From the NCBI RefSeq assembly GCF_030445035.2, contig NC_080677.1, positions 26,857,513 through 26,921,512 of the forward strand: DNA of 64,000 nucleotides, in the 5' to 3' direction. The notes beneath the pieces were generated by a model. It made no database searches and had not been told where the DNA came from. It saw nothing but the letters and a program-made list of their open reading frames with translations. Position numbers and translations under genes: made by a program. This stretch comes from Dasypus novemcinctus. Its lineage: Eukaryota; Chordata; Mammalia; Cingulata; Dasypodidae. Numbering within the stretch: position 1 is the stretch's first letter; each line of letters starts with the position of its first letter. Shown here piece after piece: positions 10,926-23,086 of the stretch.

Positions 10926-11789
10926 AGCATTATTAAAATATCTGGGGTTTAATATTTTCTAATGTGTAAGATGTATATTTATATACAAACTTATCATGAT
11001 CTATTATAATTTATAGGATAAAACATGGGCTTCTTTAATATTATTTTTTGTGTGTGATAAAAGTTGTATTATAAACATGTATGTCCATGGAAAGCTATTA
11101 CTACCGTTTTTTGTTGTTTTTCTCACGCTTTCAATAGTTTAGGAAGAAGATTCGGATGTCGCAATTAATTCACACATTTTTAATGTCTGAAAACAAAATT
11201 CTAGGAAACTACATTGAATTAATTGTTCTGCATTCAGTAAATAAATTTGTACCTTGAAAATACTTTTAACTTTTTTATTGTTAATCGAGAATTAATTTTT
11301 TTATTCCTTCCATTTAATTTCATAAAGAATACCTCTAATTTAATAATGGTGTTCTGATTTTTATACCACTTAAGATACTTACACAAAGTTATTGAATGTC
11401 TATCATTAGCTCTTTTTTAAAAAGTATGGTGTTTGAGCTTAAATCTTTGAAGTGTGGTGGGTTTAGATAGCTGGAATTACAGATGATGCTCAATTTTTAA
11501 AATCTATTAAAATGAGGTGAGTTGCCCCTAGCTCTGAAGTTGGGTGGTCCTTTGCTGGACTAGATTGGATTTTTCCAGATATTGAGGTAGACTAGTGTAT
11601 ATCTTGTGAGTCCCAGGGGCAAATCAGCTATGTTGCAATCTAAAACTTATACTTTATAAGCCAGACTGAACATACTTGGACACATGTATAAAGTAGGTGT
11701 ATGCATGTATGCATATTATATGTGGTGTATAAACACACACACATGTTATGTGCCAGATACACATATGAGGTAGCAGGATGGGTACTTTT
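10926..11789. other. AT-rich non-coding DNA
   Basis: Nothing beyond AT-rich sequence is recognised. A C run sits just upstream at 10603-10610. Confidence 0.3.
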
Positions 11790-11915
11790 ATTTTGATTTT
11801 ACAGCTATTAAGACACAAAGAGGTTAAGTAACTTGTCACATAGCTACTAAATAAGAGAGTCAGAGTTTATACACAGCCAGGTAGTTTGGCTCTAGAACTA
11901 TGTTTTTATCCACTT
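11790..11915 (-). mobile_element. MIR SINE (antisense)
   Basis: ACAAAGAGGTTAAGTAACTT and GCTACTAAATAAGAGAGTCA are the reverse complement of the MIR core. Confidence 0.7.
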
Positions 11916-12239
11916 CTCTTACTGGTTGTTTGTTTATTTCTATTTGTTAATCCTTTAGATTATTATTAAGTGAAGTCCTCTGGAAATTTTTTCTTTCCCA
12001 CTGTGGTGAGGGGAACCAAAATCAGTTAAACTGATTTTGTCCTGGGAGGTGTGTGTCAGAGTATGAAGGGGGAAACAGTCACCTTGGGTATTACTGTGGT
12101 GATGATTTAGGAATTGACCTTAAGTAGAAAATAAAACTCAGAGTGGAGAGTCAGGGCAGTTTGGCCATCTGCCTCTCCTCATGTAATTTTAAACCCTTTG
12201 AGGTTCTGATATTTGTTTGTATTAAGGATGATAGTGGTC

Positions 12240-12705
12240 CCTGTATCAGTCAGCATTCTCCAGAAAAAAGAAGTAATAATTTGAACTGAACCAAAAAGAA
12301 ATTTATTTTAAGTTCTTGGTTCATACAATTGTGGAGGCTGAAATTCTTTAATCTTAGGGCAGGTGGCTGGCTGGAAATTCAGGAAAGGGTTGATATTGCA
12401 GTCTTGGATCTGAAATCCATAGGAGAGGCTGCCAAGCTGGAAACTCAGAGTTAATGTTGTGGTCTAGAGGCAAAATTTCTTCTTCTCTGGGAAATCTCAA
12501 TTTTTCCTCTTGCCTTCAACTGATTGGATGAAGTCCGCACACATTATCCAGGGTAATCACTTTACTTAAAGTCAGCTGATTGTCAATGCTAATCACACCT
12601 ACAAAATACCTTCACAGCAACATCCAGACTAGTGTTTATAACCAAGCAACTGGGCACAATAGCCCAGCCAATCTGACTCATAAAATCAACCATCACAGTT
12701 CTTGC
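12240..12705 (-). repeat. Old interspersed repeat, family uncertain
   Basis: It begins ATCAGTCAGCATTCTCCAGA and ends AATCAACCATCACA. This framing is that of a common old mammalian repeat (read from the other end, TGTGATGGTTGATTTTATGA). I recall similar sequences in several species but do not name the family. Non-coding. Confidence 0.45.
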
Positions 12706-13305
12706 TCCTCTCTCATTATATTGTGATGATCAAATGAGATACTGTGCCAAAGCCCAAATGAGGTAACTGGCATATAGTAAGAATGTTTTGTATATTTATC
12801 TGCTTGATTTCAGTGTGTTGAGTCCTCACTCAGTATTGGAAAGGAGGGAAAAGCTTAATCTATTTTCTATGAAAGGGCACCTCAGAATAAACAAGCAAAT
12901 AAATGATAAAGCAAAGAGAAAAAAACCTTCCATCACTATCTATTGTTTAGTAATCTGCAGTTGATTATCTTAAGCTCTTAGCTTTCATTAGAAATTCCAC
13001 TGGATAGGGAGAGACTTTGACATTATTGATCAAGGTCATTTTTGGTCAATGCTCTGTATATTAAAATTATGAGGTTCTTTCAATTTTTATTTACTGTCCT
13101 TTTTTTTGAACCATGGTTTTTAACATTTGGAAAAGATGTGTCTTGCAAGGTTTAAAGTGCAACCATTAATTATTCTTCAAATGGCAGGCTCAGAGCATCC
13201 TCTCACTGATTTTCGATGACTGTTTCTTAGTTTCCCTCTAAATCCTCATGACTCTAGAGCAAGTTACCATATTTACTTCTAGCTGAGTCATCTCAGATGT
13301 TTGCA
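12706..13305. other. Non-coding DNA, no feature recognised
   Basis: No exon or named repeat supported. Confidence 0.3.
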
Positions 13306-13594
13306 TCAGTGGTTCTCAAACTTTGGTGCTTATCAGAATGACCTGGAAAGCTAAGAAAGCACACAGGGGGTTGCACTATAACCTCAGTACGATAAACAAA
13401 TTTCCCAGGTGATTCTATTACCACCTAAGTGTGCATCACGATCACCTGGAGGCCTGCTAACACAGATTCCTGGGCCCCACCTCCAACTTTCTGATGAGTA
13501 AATACAGTGTGAGGCCTGGGAATTTGCATTTCTAACAAGTGCCCAGATGCTGCTGATGCTATTGGTCAGATGATCACACTTTTTGAACGACTGG
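13306..13594 (+). mobile_element. MER5A-like DNA transposon (possibly two overlapping copies)
   Basis: Starts CAGTGGTTCTCAAACTTTGG, and the middle GGGCCCCACCTCCAACTTTC and GGAATTTGCATTTCTAACAA are MER5A hallmarks (hAT-Charlie). A second start-like segment, GTGTGCATCACGATCACCTG, at about 13429 suggests one copy inside or beside another. Confidence 0.7.
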
Positions 13595-13689
13595 TCAAAG
13601 AAAGAGGGGCAGTGATCTCAAGTGTACTATATTTGACTTTATTAATTATTGATTGAGGATTTTTTTTGGTTCATTTTCTATTTTTAAAA

Positions 13690-14840
13690 TTTTGATTCAT
13701 TTCTAAATATTTACTTTTTAACAAATCAATTTTATTGATATGTATCAATAAAGCATAAATCCATCTAAATACAATCAATGATATTTGGTATAGTCACATA
13801 GTTGTACATTTACCACTTCAATCATTCTTAGAGCATTTTCATTACTCCAATAATACTACTGTAATAATAAAAACAAACAATATATTCACCACTTCCAACC
13901 TCTATGCTTCCCCTTCCATATATAACTACTATTCTGTTTCCATCTCTCTAGTTTATTTGTGTTTATATTTTGTATAAACAGTCTTACATATGCAATCACC
14001 CATATTTGTATTTCATATGAGGTTTCACTGTTATATGGTCCCGTTCTACATTTGTTAGCTTTCCTTCTAGTAATATACACATCTTAGACTTTCTCTTTCA
14101 ACCACTGTCACACCCATATAATAACATTGCTAGTTAAAAACACTATGATGTGCTTTCACCATTTCTATTCATTTTGAAAGATTTACAAACAATCTTTTTA
14201 CCAATTCTGTACAGATTAACCTTCAGTTTTCCATTTTCTAACCTCATTCTATTTTCTGGTGATCTATATTCTAAGTATTAACTCACACAATATATTTAGT
14301 TCATAATAGTGCAATCATACAGTATTTGTCCTTTTGTGTCTGGCTTGTTTCACTCAACATTATGTTTTCCAGGTTCATCCATGTTGTCAATATGATTTAC
14401 AACTTCAATTCTTCTAAAAGCTGCACAATATTTCATCATGTGTATATACCACAGTTTGTTTATGCATTCATTTGTTGATGGACACATGGGTTATTTCCAT
14501 CTTTTGGCAATTTTGAATAATGTCACTATGAACATAGGTATGCAGATGTCTGTTCATCACTGCTTGCAGGACTTCTGAGAATATATTTAATAATGGTATT
14601 ACTGGGTCATGTGGGAAATCTATACTCAACTTCCTTAGGAACTGTTAAACAGTCCTCCACAGTGGCTATACCATTCTACATTCCCATCGACACTGAATAA
14701 GCATTCCTATCTCTCCACATTCTCTCCAACACTTGCAGTTTTCCAATCATTTAGTAGCTGACATACTGATAGGTGTGATATGATATCTCATTGTAGTTTT
14801 AATTTGCATTTTAATAATCTCTAGTGATGTTGAACAGTTT
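13690..14840 (-). mobile_element. Old LINE-1, 3'UTR and ORF2 C-terminal part (left half of a split element)
   Basis: Antisense L1: after the AT-rich 3'UTR it carries the ORF2 C-terminal antisense series (CACTCAACATTATGTTTTCC, ATGCATTCATTTGTTGATGG, TCACTATGAACATAGGTATG). It breaks off at ATGTTGAACAGTTT and resumes after the inserted L1 at 22949, where TTTTTTCATGTGAATTTTTA continues the same ORF2 region. Confidence 0.85.
14831..14840. repeat. Left target-site duplication of the 8.1-kb L1
   Basis: TGAACAGTTT, repeated exactly at 22949-22958. Confidence 0.85.
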
Positions 14841-14847
14841 AAAAAAA

Positions 14848-15275
14848 TTTTTTATTGAAGTATATCATTCAAACATGAACACACATAAACAATAAGTGTA
14901 TAGTAAAGATTGTGAACTTACAAAATAAACATACATAACATCACACAGGGGTCTCATACATCACTCCTCCACCAACTCTTTGCATTGTTGTGAAACATTT
15001 GTTACAAACTATGCAAGAGCATCATCAAACTATTACTACCAACTATAGTCCTTATCTTACATTTGGTGTCTTTTTCCCCCAATCCATATTATTACTTTTC
15101 AAAATATATTTTTGTTACAGATATTGTGAACTTGCATAACATACAGATGTGTATATTTCCCATACAACTCCACACCCTGGTGGAACATTTGTTACAGATT
15201 ATGAGACAATATCATCAGACTATTATGACCAATCATGGTTCATAGCATACATATGGCACCCTTTTTCCATACACC
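14848..15275 (-). repeat. Duplicated module in the L1 3'UTR
   Basis: Two related modules lie in tandem, at 14848-15090 and 15100-15275. Each runs through TTGTGAACTT, a short AT stretch, then GAACATTTGTTACAGATTAT or GAAACATTTGTTACAAACTA, then CATCAGACTATTATGACCAA or CATCAAACTATTACTACCAA. The same doublet occurs at 48290-48720, so it belongs to the L1 family. Confidence 0.7.
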
Positions 15276-15734
15276 TCCATTATCAACACAGTACAGCTTG
15301 GCATTGATGCAAGAATATTATAGTATTGCTGTTAACCACAGTCTATAGATCACACCAATTGTACTTTTCCCTTGTTTCTCCATATTCCCATCACCCTGCA
15401 ATTGTGACATACATCTGCTCTAGCTCACAGAAGGACTCTTTTGCATTTGTACCCTTAACCACAATTTTCAATTGCCTCTGGGTTCACTGTGTTATTCAGT
15501 CCCTAGATTATTCTTTAGCTTTCTTTCTATTGACACTTACTGTCCCAGACTACCTTTTTCAGTCACAATCCCATTTATAAACCAGTTGCTACTCACTATA
15601 ATGTGTTATTATCAACTCTATCCATCTCCACACTTTTACAGTCAGGTTAATTAAAACTTCTATATATATTAAGCATCCATAGTTTTCTCAACCCTCCTCT
15701 TACCTCCTAAAATCCTACACTCTAGGTTTTAATT

Positions 15735-18700
15735 CCTATGTTTATTTGTATTTAGTCCATATTAATGAGATCATGTAATATTTGTCCTTTTGTGTCCAGC
15801 TTACTTCACTTAGTATAATGTCTTCAAGACTCATCCATGTTATCACATATGTATCCCAATTTCATTTCTTCTTACTGCAGCATAGTATTCCATTGTACAT
15901 ATATACCACATTTGTTTATCCATTCATTGGTAGATGGACACTGGTTGTTTCCATCTTTTGGCAATTGTGAACAACGCCGCTGTGAACATTGGTGTGCAGA
16001 TGTCTGTTCATGTCATATTATTAGTTCTTCTGGATAAATTCATAGTAGAGGAATTGCTGGATCATATGGCAGTTCTATATTTAGCTTCCCGAGGGAATGC
16101 TGAACTGTCTTCCACAGAGGCTGCACCATTTTACACTCCCACCAACAGCGAAGGAGTGTTCCTATTTCTCCACATCCTCTCCAGGACTTATTGTTGTCTA
16201 TTTTTTAAAAAATAATGGCCATTCTATGTGGTGTTAGATGATATCTCATTGTTGTGTTAATTTGCATTTCCCTAACAGCTGGTGATAAGGAACATTTTTT
16301 CATGTGCTTTTTGGCTGTTTGTATTTCCTCTTTGGAGAAATGTCTGTTTAAATCTTTTGCCCATTTGTTAATTGGATTGCTTGCTCTTTTATTGTTGAGT
16401 TGTATGATCTCTTTATATAGAAAGGAAATCAAACCCTTATTGGATAAGTGGTTTCCAAATATTTTCTCCCATCGACTGGGCTGCTTTTTCACCTTCTTGA
16501 GGAAGTTGTTTGAATCACAGAAATGTTTAAGTTTGAGGAGGTCCCATTTATCCATGTTTTCTTTTGTTGCTCATGCTTTTGGTGTAAGGTTTAAGAATCC
16601 ACCACCTACCACCAGGTCTTGAAGATGTTTCCCTATGTTTTCTTCTAGGAGCTTTACTGTACTTCCTTTTATATTTAGGTCTTTGATCCATTTTGAGTTA
16701 ATTTTTGTATAAGGTGTGAGGTAAAGTTCTTCTTTCTTTTGGCTTTGAATATCCAGTTCTCCCAACACCATTTATTGAATAAACTGTTTTGCCCCAACTG
16801 GGAGGGCTTGAAAGGCTTGTCAAAAATCACTTGGCCAGAGATGTGAGGGTCTGTTTCTGAACCATTGGTTCAGTTCCATTGGTCTATGTGTCTGTCTTTA
16901 TGCCAATACCATGCTGTTTTTACCACTGTAGCTAGGTAATACGATTTAAAGTCTCAAAGTGAGAGTCCTCCAACTTCACTTTTCCTTTTTAAGATGTTTC
17001 TGGCTATTCAGAGCCTCTTACCCTTCCAGATAAATGTGATAATTGTGTTTTCTATTTGCTTAAAAAATGCTGGTGGAATTTTTATTGGGATTGTTTTGAA
17101 TCTGTCTGTCAGTTTGGGTAGAATTGACATCTTAATGATATTTATTCTTCCAATCCATGAGAATGGAGAGTTCTTCCAATTATTTAGGTCTTTTTAAATT
17201 TCTTTTAGCAATGCATTATAGTTTTCTTTTTTTTAAAGATTTATTTATTTATTTATTTATTTCTCTCCCCTTCCCCCGCCCCAATTGTCTGTTCTCTGTG
17301 TCTATTTGCTGTGTGTTCTTCTTTGTCTGCTTCTGTTGTTGTCAGTGGCATGGAAATCTGTGTCTCTTTTTGTTGCATCATCTTGTTGTGTCAGCTCTCC
17401 GTGTGTGTGGCGCCATTCCTGGGCAGGTTGAACTTTCTTTTGCACTGGGTAGCTCTCCTTATGGGGCACACTTCTTGTGTGTGGGGCTCCCCTATGCGGG
17501 AGACACCCCAGCATGGCATGGCACTCCTTGTGGGCATCAGTGCACAGTGGGCCAGCTCCACATGGGTCAAGGAGGCCTGGGGTTTGAACCACAGACCTCC
17601 CATGTGGTAGACGGATGCCCTAACCACTGGGCCAAGTCCGCTTCCCATTATAGTTTTCTGAGTACAAGTGCTTTGCATCCTTGGTTAAGTTTATTCCTAA
17701 ATATTTGATTCTTTTAGTTGCTATTGTAAATGGAATTTTTTTTTCCTGACTTCCTCCTCAGATTGTGCATTATTAGTGTGTAGAAACACCATTGATTTTT
17801 GTGTATTGATCTTTTATCCTGACACTCTACTGAAATAATTTATTAGCTCTAGCAACTTTGTTGTAGATTTTTCAGGACTTTCTAGATATACAATCATATC
17901 ATCTGCGTATAATGAAAGTTTTAATTCTTCTTTTCCAATTTGGATGCTTTTTATTTCTTTTTCTTGCCTGATTGCTCTAGCTAGAACCTCTAGCCCTATA
18001 TTGAACAACAGTGGTGACAGTGGGCATCCTTGTCTTGTCCCTGATCTCAACGGGAAAGCGTTTAGTTTTTTACCATTGAGTACAATGCTAGCTGTGGGTT
18101 TTTCATATATGGCCTTTATCATGTTGAGAAAGTTTCCTTTAATTCCTATTTTTTGTTGTATTTTTATCAAGAAAGGATGCTATATTTTGTCAAATGCCTT
18201 TTCTGCATCAATTGATAAGATCCTGTGATTCTTCTTCTTTGATTTATTAGTGTGGTGTATTATGCTGATTGATTTTCTTGTGTTGAACCAGCCTTGCATG
18301 CCTGGTATAAAACCCACTGATCATGGTGAATAATTCTTTTAATGTGTTGTTGGATTTGATTAGCAAGTATTTTATTGCAGGTTTTCATCTGTATTCATTA
18401 GAGAAATGGGTCTGTAATTTTTTTTTGTAATATCCTTCTCTGTCTTTCGTATTCAAGTGATATTGGCTTCATAGAATGTGTTTGGTAGCATTCATTCTTG
18501 TTCAGTTTTTTTGGAAGAGCTTGAGTAAGATTGGTATTAAATCTTCTTTGAATGCTTGGTAGAACTCACCTGTGAAACTGTCTTGTCCTGGGCTTTTCAT
18601 TTTGGGGAACTGTTAGGTGACTGTTTCAATCTCTTTACTGGTGATTGGTTTGTTGAGGTCTTCTGTTTCTTCTAGTAACATTGTAGGCTGTTTATACATT

Positions 18701-20010
18701 CCTAGGAATTTCCATTTCATCTACATTGTCTAGTTTTTTAGCATAAAGTTGTTCATAGTATCCTCTTATGATCTCTGTTATTTCTGTGGGGTCAATAGTA
18801 AGGTTCCCCTTTTCATTTTTTATTTCATTTATTTGCATCTTCTCTCTTTTTTTCTTAGTCAGTCTAGCTAAGGGTTTGTCAATTTTGTTAATCTTCTCAA
18901 AGAACCAACTTTTTGTTTTGTTAATTTTCTTTTTTTTTTTTTTCCAATTTCATTTATTTCTGCTCTGATCTTTGTTATTTCATTCCTTCTACTTGCTTTG
19001 GGATTAGCTGGTTGTTCTTTTTCTAGGTTCTCCAGCTATGTAGCTGGGTCATTGATTTTAGCTTTTTCTTCTTTTTCTTCTTCTTCTTTTAAAATGTAAG
19101 CATTGAGGGCTATAAATCTTCCTCTCAACCCTGCCTTTGCAGCATCCCATAGGTTCTGATATGTTGTATTCTCTTTGTGATTCTTCTTGAGATATTTATT
19201 GATTTCTCTTGAAATTTCTTCTTTGACCCACTGATTATTTAAGAGTGTGTTGTTTAGTCCCAATACATATGTGAATTTTCCCTTTATTTGCTGCTTGTTT
19301 ATTTCCAGCTTTACTCCATTATGATTAGAGAAGGTGCTTTGTATAACTTCAATTTTGTTGAATTTATTGAGTTCTGCTTTATGACCTAACATATAGTCTA
19401 TCCTGAGAAAGATCCATAAGCACTTGAAAAGAATGTATATCCTGCTGTTTTGGGGTGCAATGTTCTGTATATGTCTATTAGGTTTAGTCCATTTTTCATA
19501 TTATTCAAGCTCTCTGTTTCTTTATTGATCTTCTTCCCAGATGTTTTATCCAGTGCTGACAGTGCTGTATTGAAGTCTCCAACTATTATTGTAGAGATGT
19601 CTATTTCTCCTTTCAGTTTTGCCAGTGTTTGCATTATGTATCTTGGGACATCCTGGTTAGGTGCATATATATTTATGATTGTTATTTCTTCCTGGTAAAT
19701 CATCCCTTTTATTGATATGTAATGTCCTTTCTTGTCTCTAATAATAGTTTTGCTTTTAAAGTCTGTATCATCTGATATAAGTATAGCTACCCCAGCTTTT
19801 TTTTTTACTGCATGTGTGGAATATCTTTTTCCAACCTTTCACTTTTAATTTATTGGTATCCTTGGGTCTAAGGTGAGTCTCTTGCAGACAACATATGGAT
19901 GGCTTATATTTTCTTATCCATTCTGCCAGTCTGTGTCTTTTGATTGGGGAGTTTAATCCAATAACATTCAATGATATTACTGTAAAGGCAGTTCTTATTT
20001 CATCCATTTT
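15735..20010 (-). pseudogene. L1 ORF2 (endonuclease / reverse transcriptase), broken
   Basis: ORF2p nicks target DNA and copies L1 RNA. The frame begins near 20007 with MDEIRTAFTVISLNVIGLNS, followed by the endonuclease motif CCLQETHLRPKD and, further on, IIVGDFNTALSALDKTSG. The reverse-transcriptase part has [20 protein letters not shown] and the catalytic [12 protein letters not shown] around 17.9-18.1 kb. The C-terminal part continues through [20 protein letters not shown] near 16.5 kb. Without the SINE the span is about 3.84 kb, close to the ~1275 residues usual for mammalian L1. Several stops and frameshifts (for example between 19398 and 19392, and after 18170) and the SINE inactivate it. 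Confidence 0.9.
17228..17645 (-). mobile_element. DAS-III-like SINE inside L1 ORF2
   Basis: Flanked by a 14-bp exact TSD, CATTATAGTTTTCT (17214-17227 and 17646-17659). The T-rich left end is the SINE tail. It inserted after the L1, giving a three-level nest (SINE in L1 in older L1). Confidence 0.95.
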
Positions 20011-20084
20011 GATCTTTGTGTTTTATCTGTCATTTTATATTAGACAGTTTTAGTTACTGTTACTGATCCAGTTGTCATTTCTAG

Positions 20085-20975
20085 ACTCTCTTCCAGGCCT
20101 CTCTTTCCTGTCTTTTCTTTTCAGGTTGCAACACTCCCTTTAGTATTTCCTGCAAAGCTGGTCTTTTTGTAATAAACTCTCTTAGTTTCTGTTTATCTGT
20201 AAATATTCTAACCTCACCCTCATTTTTAAAAGATAATCTTGCTGGGTATAAAATTCTTGGCTGGCTGTTTTTCTCCTGCACTATCTTAAATATATCATAC
20301 CACTGCCTTTTTGCCTCCATGGTTTCTGATGAGAAATCAGCACTTAATCTTATTGGGTATCCTTATATGTTATGCATTGCTTTTCTCTTGTTGCTCTCAG
20401 AATTCTCTTTTTTGTCTGGCATTTGACATTCTGATTAGTATGTGTCTGGGAGTTGGTCTATTTGGATTTATTTGGATGGGAGTACGTTGTGCTTCTTGGA
20501 CATGGATATCTATGTCCTTCAATAGGGTTGGAATATTTTCCACCATTATTTCTTCAAATATTCTTTCTGTCCCTTTTCTCTTCTCTTCTCTTTCTGGGAC
20601 ACCCATAACATGTATGTTTGCACATCTCTTGCTGTCATTTAGTTCCCTGAGACTCTGTCCAATTTTCCCCATTCTTTTCTTTGTTCGCTTTTGGAGGCCA
20701 TGTCATTGAGCTCACTGATTCTTTCTTCTGCTTCCTCAAATCTGCTGTTATATGCCTCCAGTGTATTTTTAATTTCATTTATTGCACCTTTCATTCCATG
20801 AGGTCTGCTATTTTTCTAGGTGTGCTTGCAAATTCTTCTTTATGCTCATCCAATGTCTTCTTAATATCCTTAATCTCTTTAGCCATCTCATTGAATTTAT
20901 TAAGGAGATTTGATTGAACATCTAGGATTAGTTGTCTCAACTACTTTATGTCATCTGCAGGCTTATCTTATTCCT
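20085..20975 (-). pseudogene. L1 ORF1 (RNA-binding protein), broken
   Basis: ORF1p is the L1 RNA chaperone that coats the transcript. On the minus strand I can follow fragments in order: an N-terminal coiled-coil-like part near 20.9 kb (NLLNKFNEMAKEIKDIKKTL), the middle [32 protein letters not shown], and a C-terminal part with ARLSFKNEGEVRIFTDKQKL. Several stops and frameshifts separate them. Confidence 0.8.
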
Positions 20976-21219
20976 TTAATTGGACCATCTCTTCCTGTTT
21001 CTTGGTATGGATTGTAATTTTCTGTTGGCATTTCTGCATCTGGCTTGCTAGATGTATTTATTCTGGGTGCAGTTTCTCCCTTTAGTTTAGGGATTTCTTA
21101 TCTTTTCTCCCTTGCTGGTTGTGTAGTAGGAACCAAGGATGTAGTTGGTGCTCTAAGCTATGAAGCCTGAAGAAGGCCACGTTGCCTCAGGAAGTGATGA
21201 AACTTCTCCCACCTTTCTC

Positions 21220-22440
21220 CTCTGTCAGGGGTAGGGACAGAGCTGCAGCCATGTATAATAATCCCAGTTTGGCACAAGACTGTCTGTAGTTGCCCAGAGA
21301 CACTGATGGAGCTTCACATCTCTTTCTCCCTTTCTTTAGGCAGGGATGGAGCTATAGTTTTGGTCAGCAACCTCTCCTGTGTGGGTCCAAAATGACCACA
21401 GTTGCTTGGGTAAACTGATGTATCACCAGACCCTCTCCCTGATAGGAGTGGAAATGGACCCTCTGGAGTGCCCATCAATCTAATCTCTGTGGGCCAAATA
21501 TGCCTACAGTTGCCCTGAGAGGCTTAGGGAGTACTGTCCCTTCTGTACTTTAGGGGGTGGGAACAGAATGTGCAACAGTTCAGTCCTATAGGCCAAAAGT
21601 ACCCTCCATTGCCCAGAGAGGCTGAGGAAGCACCAGCCCCCTCCTATCCTATTGGGTTGTAGGGGTGGTTCTATGGGTGATCAACAATTCAGTCCCTTTA
21701 GGCCGAGAATACTTGCCATTGCCTGGAGAGGATGAGGAATAACCAACCCCCTTCTACCCTCTTAAGGCATGGGGTTGGATCCAAAGGCACCTGACAGTCC
21801 AGTCCCAGTTGGCTGAAAGTACCCGCCAATGTCCAGAGAGGCTGTGGAGACACCAGACCCTCCTATCCTACTGGGGGTGGGGGTGGATTCATAGGCATCC
21901 AATAGTCCAATCCATGCAGGCTGAAGGTCTGCTGTTGCCCAAAAAGGCTGTGGAAAGATCAGCTCCCTTCTTTCCTATTGGAGGGTGAGGGTGGGTTCAC
22001 AAGTACCCACCAGACCAGGCTGTGTGGGCCAAAAGCACCTGCAGTTAACCAAAGAGGATGGGCAAACACAATCCATCTCTTGTCCTATTGGGGATGGAGA
22101 TGGAACCATAGGTGCCCAAATGTCAGGCTTGTGCAGCCCAAAACTGTTGCCCTGAGAGGTTGAGGCAATACCAGCCCCCTCCTCTCCTGTCGGGGGACAG
22201 AGGTGGAGATGGGCTCAAAGGCACTCAACAAAACTGTTTGGGCTAAAAATTCCAGTCATTGCCTGGAGAGACCGAAGATATCCAGCTCCGCTCCTGTTCT
22301 CTTGGGGTGCAGGAGTGCTACCCCAAGTGTCTGATTATTCAAGTGCCAGTGGAGAACACTTGCAGTTGCCTGGAGAGCCTCGTGCACGTCCCATCAGCTA
22401 CCTCTATGCTGGAGGTGGGACTGGAGCCTAGGCTAGGGCT
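21220..22440 (-). repeat. Tandem monomers in the L1 5'UTR (about 11 units of ~107 bp)
   Basis: A landmark like GTTGCCCAGAGAGGCTGAGG recurs near 21289, 21401, 21509, 21609, 21719, 21829, 21934, 22043, 22146, 22258 and 22364. The intervals are 112, 108, 100, 110, 110, 105, 109, 103, 112 and 106 bases. Between landmarks each unit has a CCAGCCCCCTCCTATCCTAT-like stretch, a GGGGGTGGGGGTGGATTC-like stretch and a GGGCCAAAAGTACC-like stretch. Units are quite diverged. In rodents, tandem 5'UTR monomers of L1 carry promoter activity; the same role here is inference. Confidence 0.8.
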
Positions 22441-22948
22441 GCAGTCTGATCTTGGTGGAAAGAAGCTGGTCCTTACAAGCACAATAATTTTCAGTCAGCA
22501 CCGCTTCCCCTCATGCCTGGGGCAGAGTCAAAATGGTGGCCACCGGCTTCCTTCTGACCTGGACAGGCTCAAAGTTTAGTTGTTCCTAGGATTCTACTTC
22601 AGCCCGCTGAATCCACTAATCAGTAGCTTAAGTCGGTGCCACACTGTGCTTTCCTCTAACTTTTATTGGGGGAAATGGAACTTCCAAATCCAACCACGGA
22701 ATAGCTCCCAAGGCAGCTTGCATGCCGTGGGCCCCGACCTCTATGGCGTGGAGGGCTCTACTCATGATTCCTCTGTGCAGATGGGTAGTCTCTTCCTTCC
22801 ACACTGTCAAGGATGTTGCAGGATACTCCTCTGGTCTCCTGGGTCCTCTAAACAGGTACTTTAGGTAGCTCTGGGTGACCACCAATTGCCCTGTTTCACT
22901 AGCTGACTCCAGGAGCTCCTTACTCTGACATCATCTTGGCTCCACCCC

Positions 22949-22958
22949 TGAACAGTTT
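22949..22958. repeat. Right target-site duplication of the 8.1-kb L1
   Basis: TGAACAGTTT, identical to 14831-14840. Confidence 0.85.
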
Positions 22959-23086
22959 TTTCATGTGAATTTTTACTGTTTATGTTTCTTCTTTGGACAA
23001 TTGTCATGTCAAATCTTTTGCCCATTTTTTAATCTGGTATTTAGTCTTTTTATTGTTGAGTTGTATGATCTCTATATATCATGGAT

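Larger units (their letters stand above)
14841..22948 (-). mobile_element. Full-length LINE-1 (8.1 kb), inserted in an older L1
   Basis: Read on the minus strand it starts at 22948 with AGGGGTGGAGCCAAGATGAT, close to the usual L1 5' start. It then has a ~1.96-kb 5'UTR with tandem monomers, ORF1 (about 20975-20085), ORF2 (about 20010-15735) and a 3'UTR. It is bounded by a perfect 10-bp TSD and interrupted only by one DAS-III-like SINE (17228-17645), so about 7.7 kb is L1 itself. Both ORFs carry stops and frameshifts, so it cannot encode its own machinery now. Its sense strand lies opposite to the putative gene at 9.1 kb. Confidence 0.9.

Noticed and set aside
15735-20975. A live, coding-competent LINE-1
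   Set aside because: Motifs for endonuclease and reverse transcriptase are present, but stops, frameshifts and a SINE break both ORFs.
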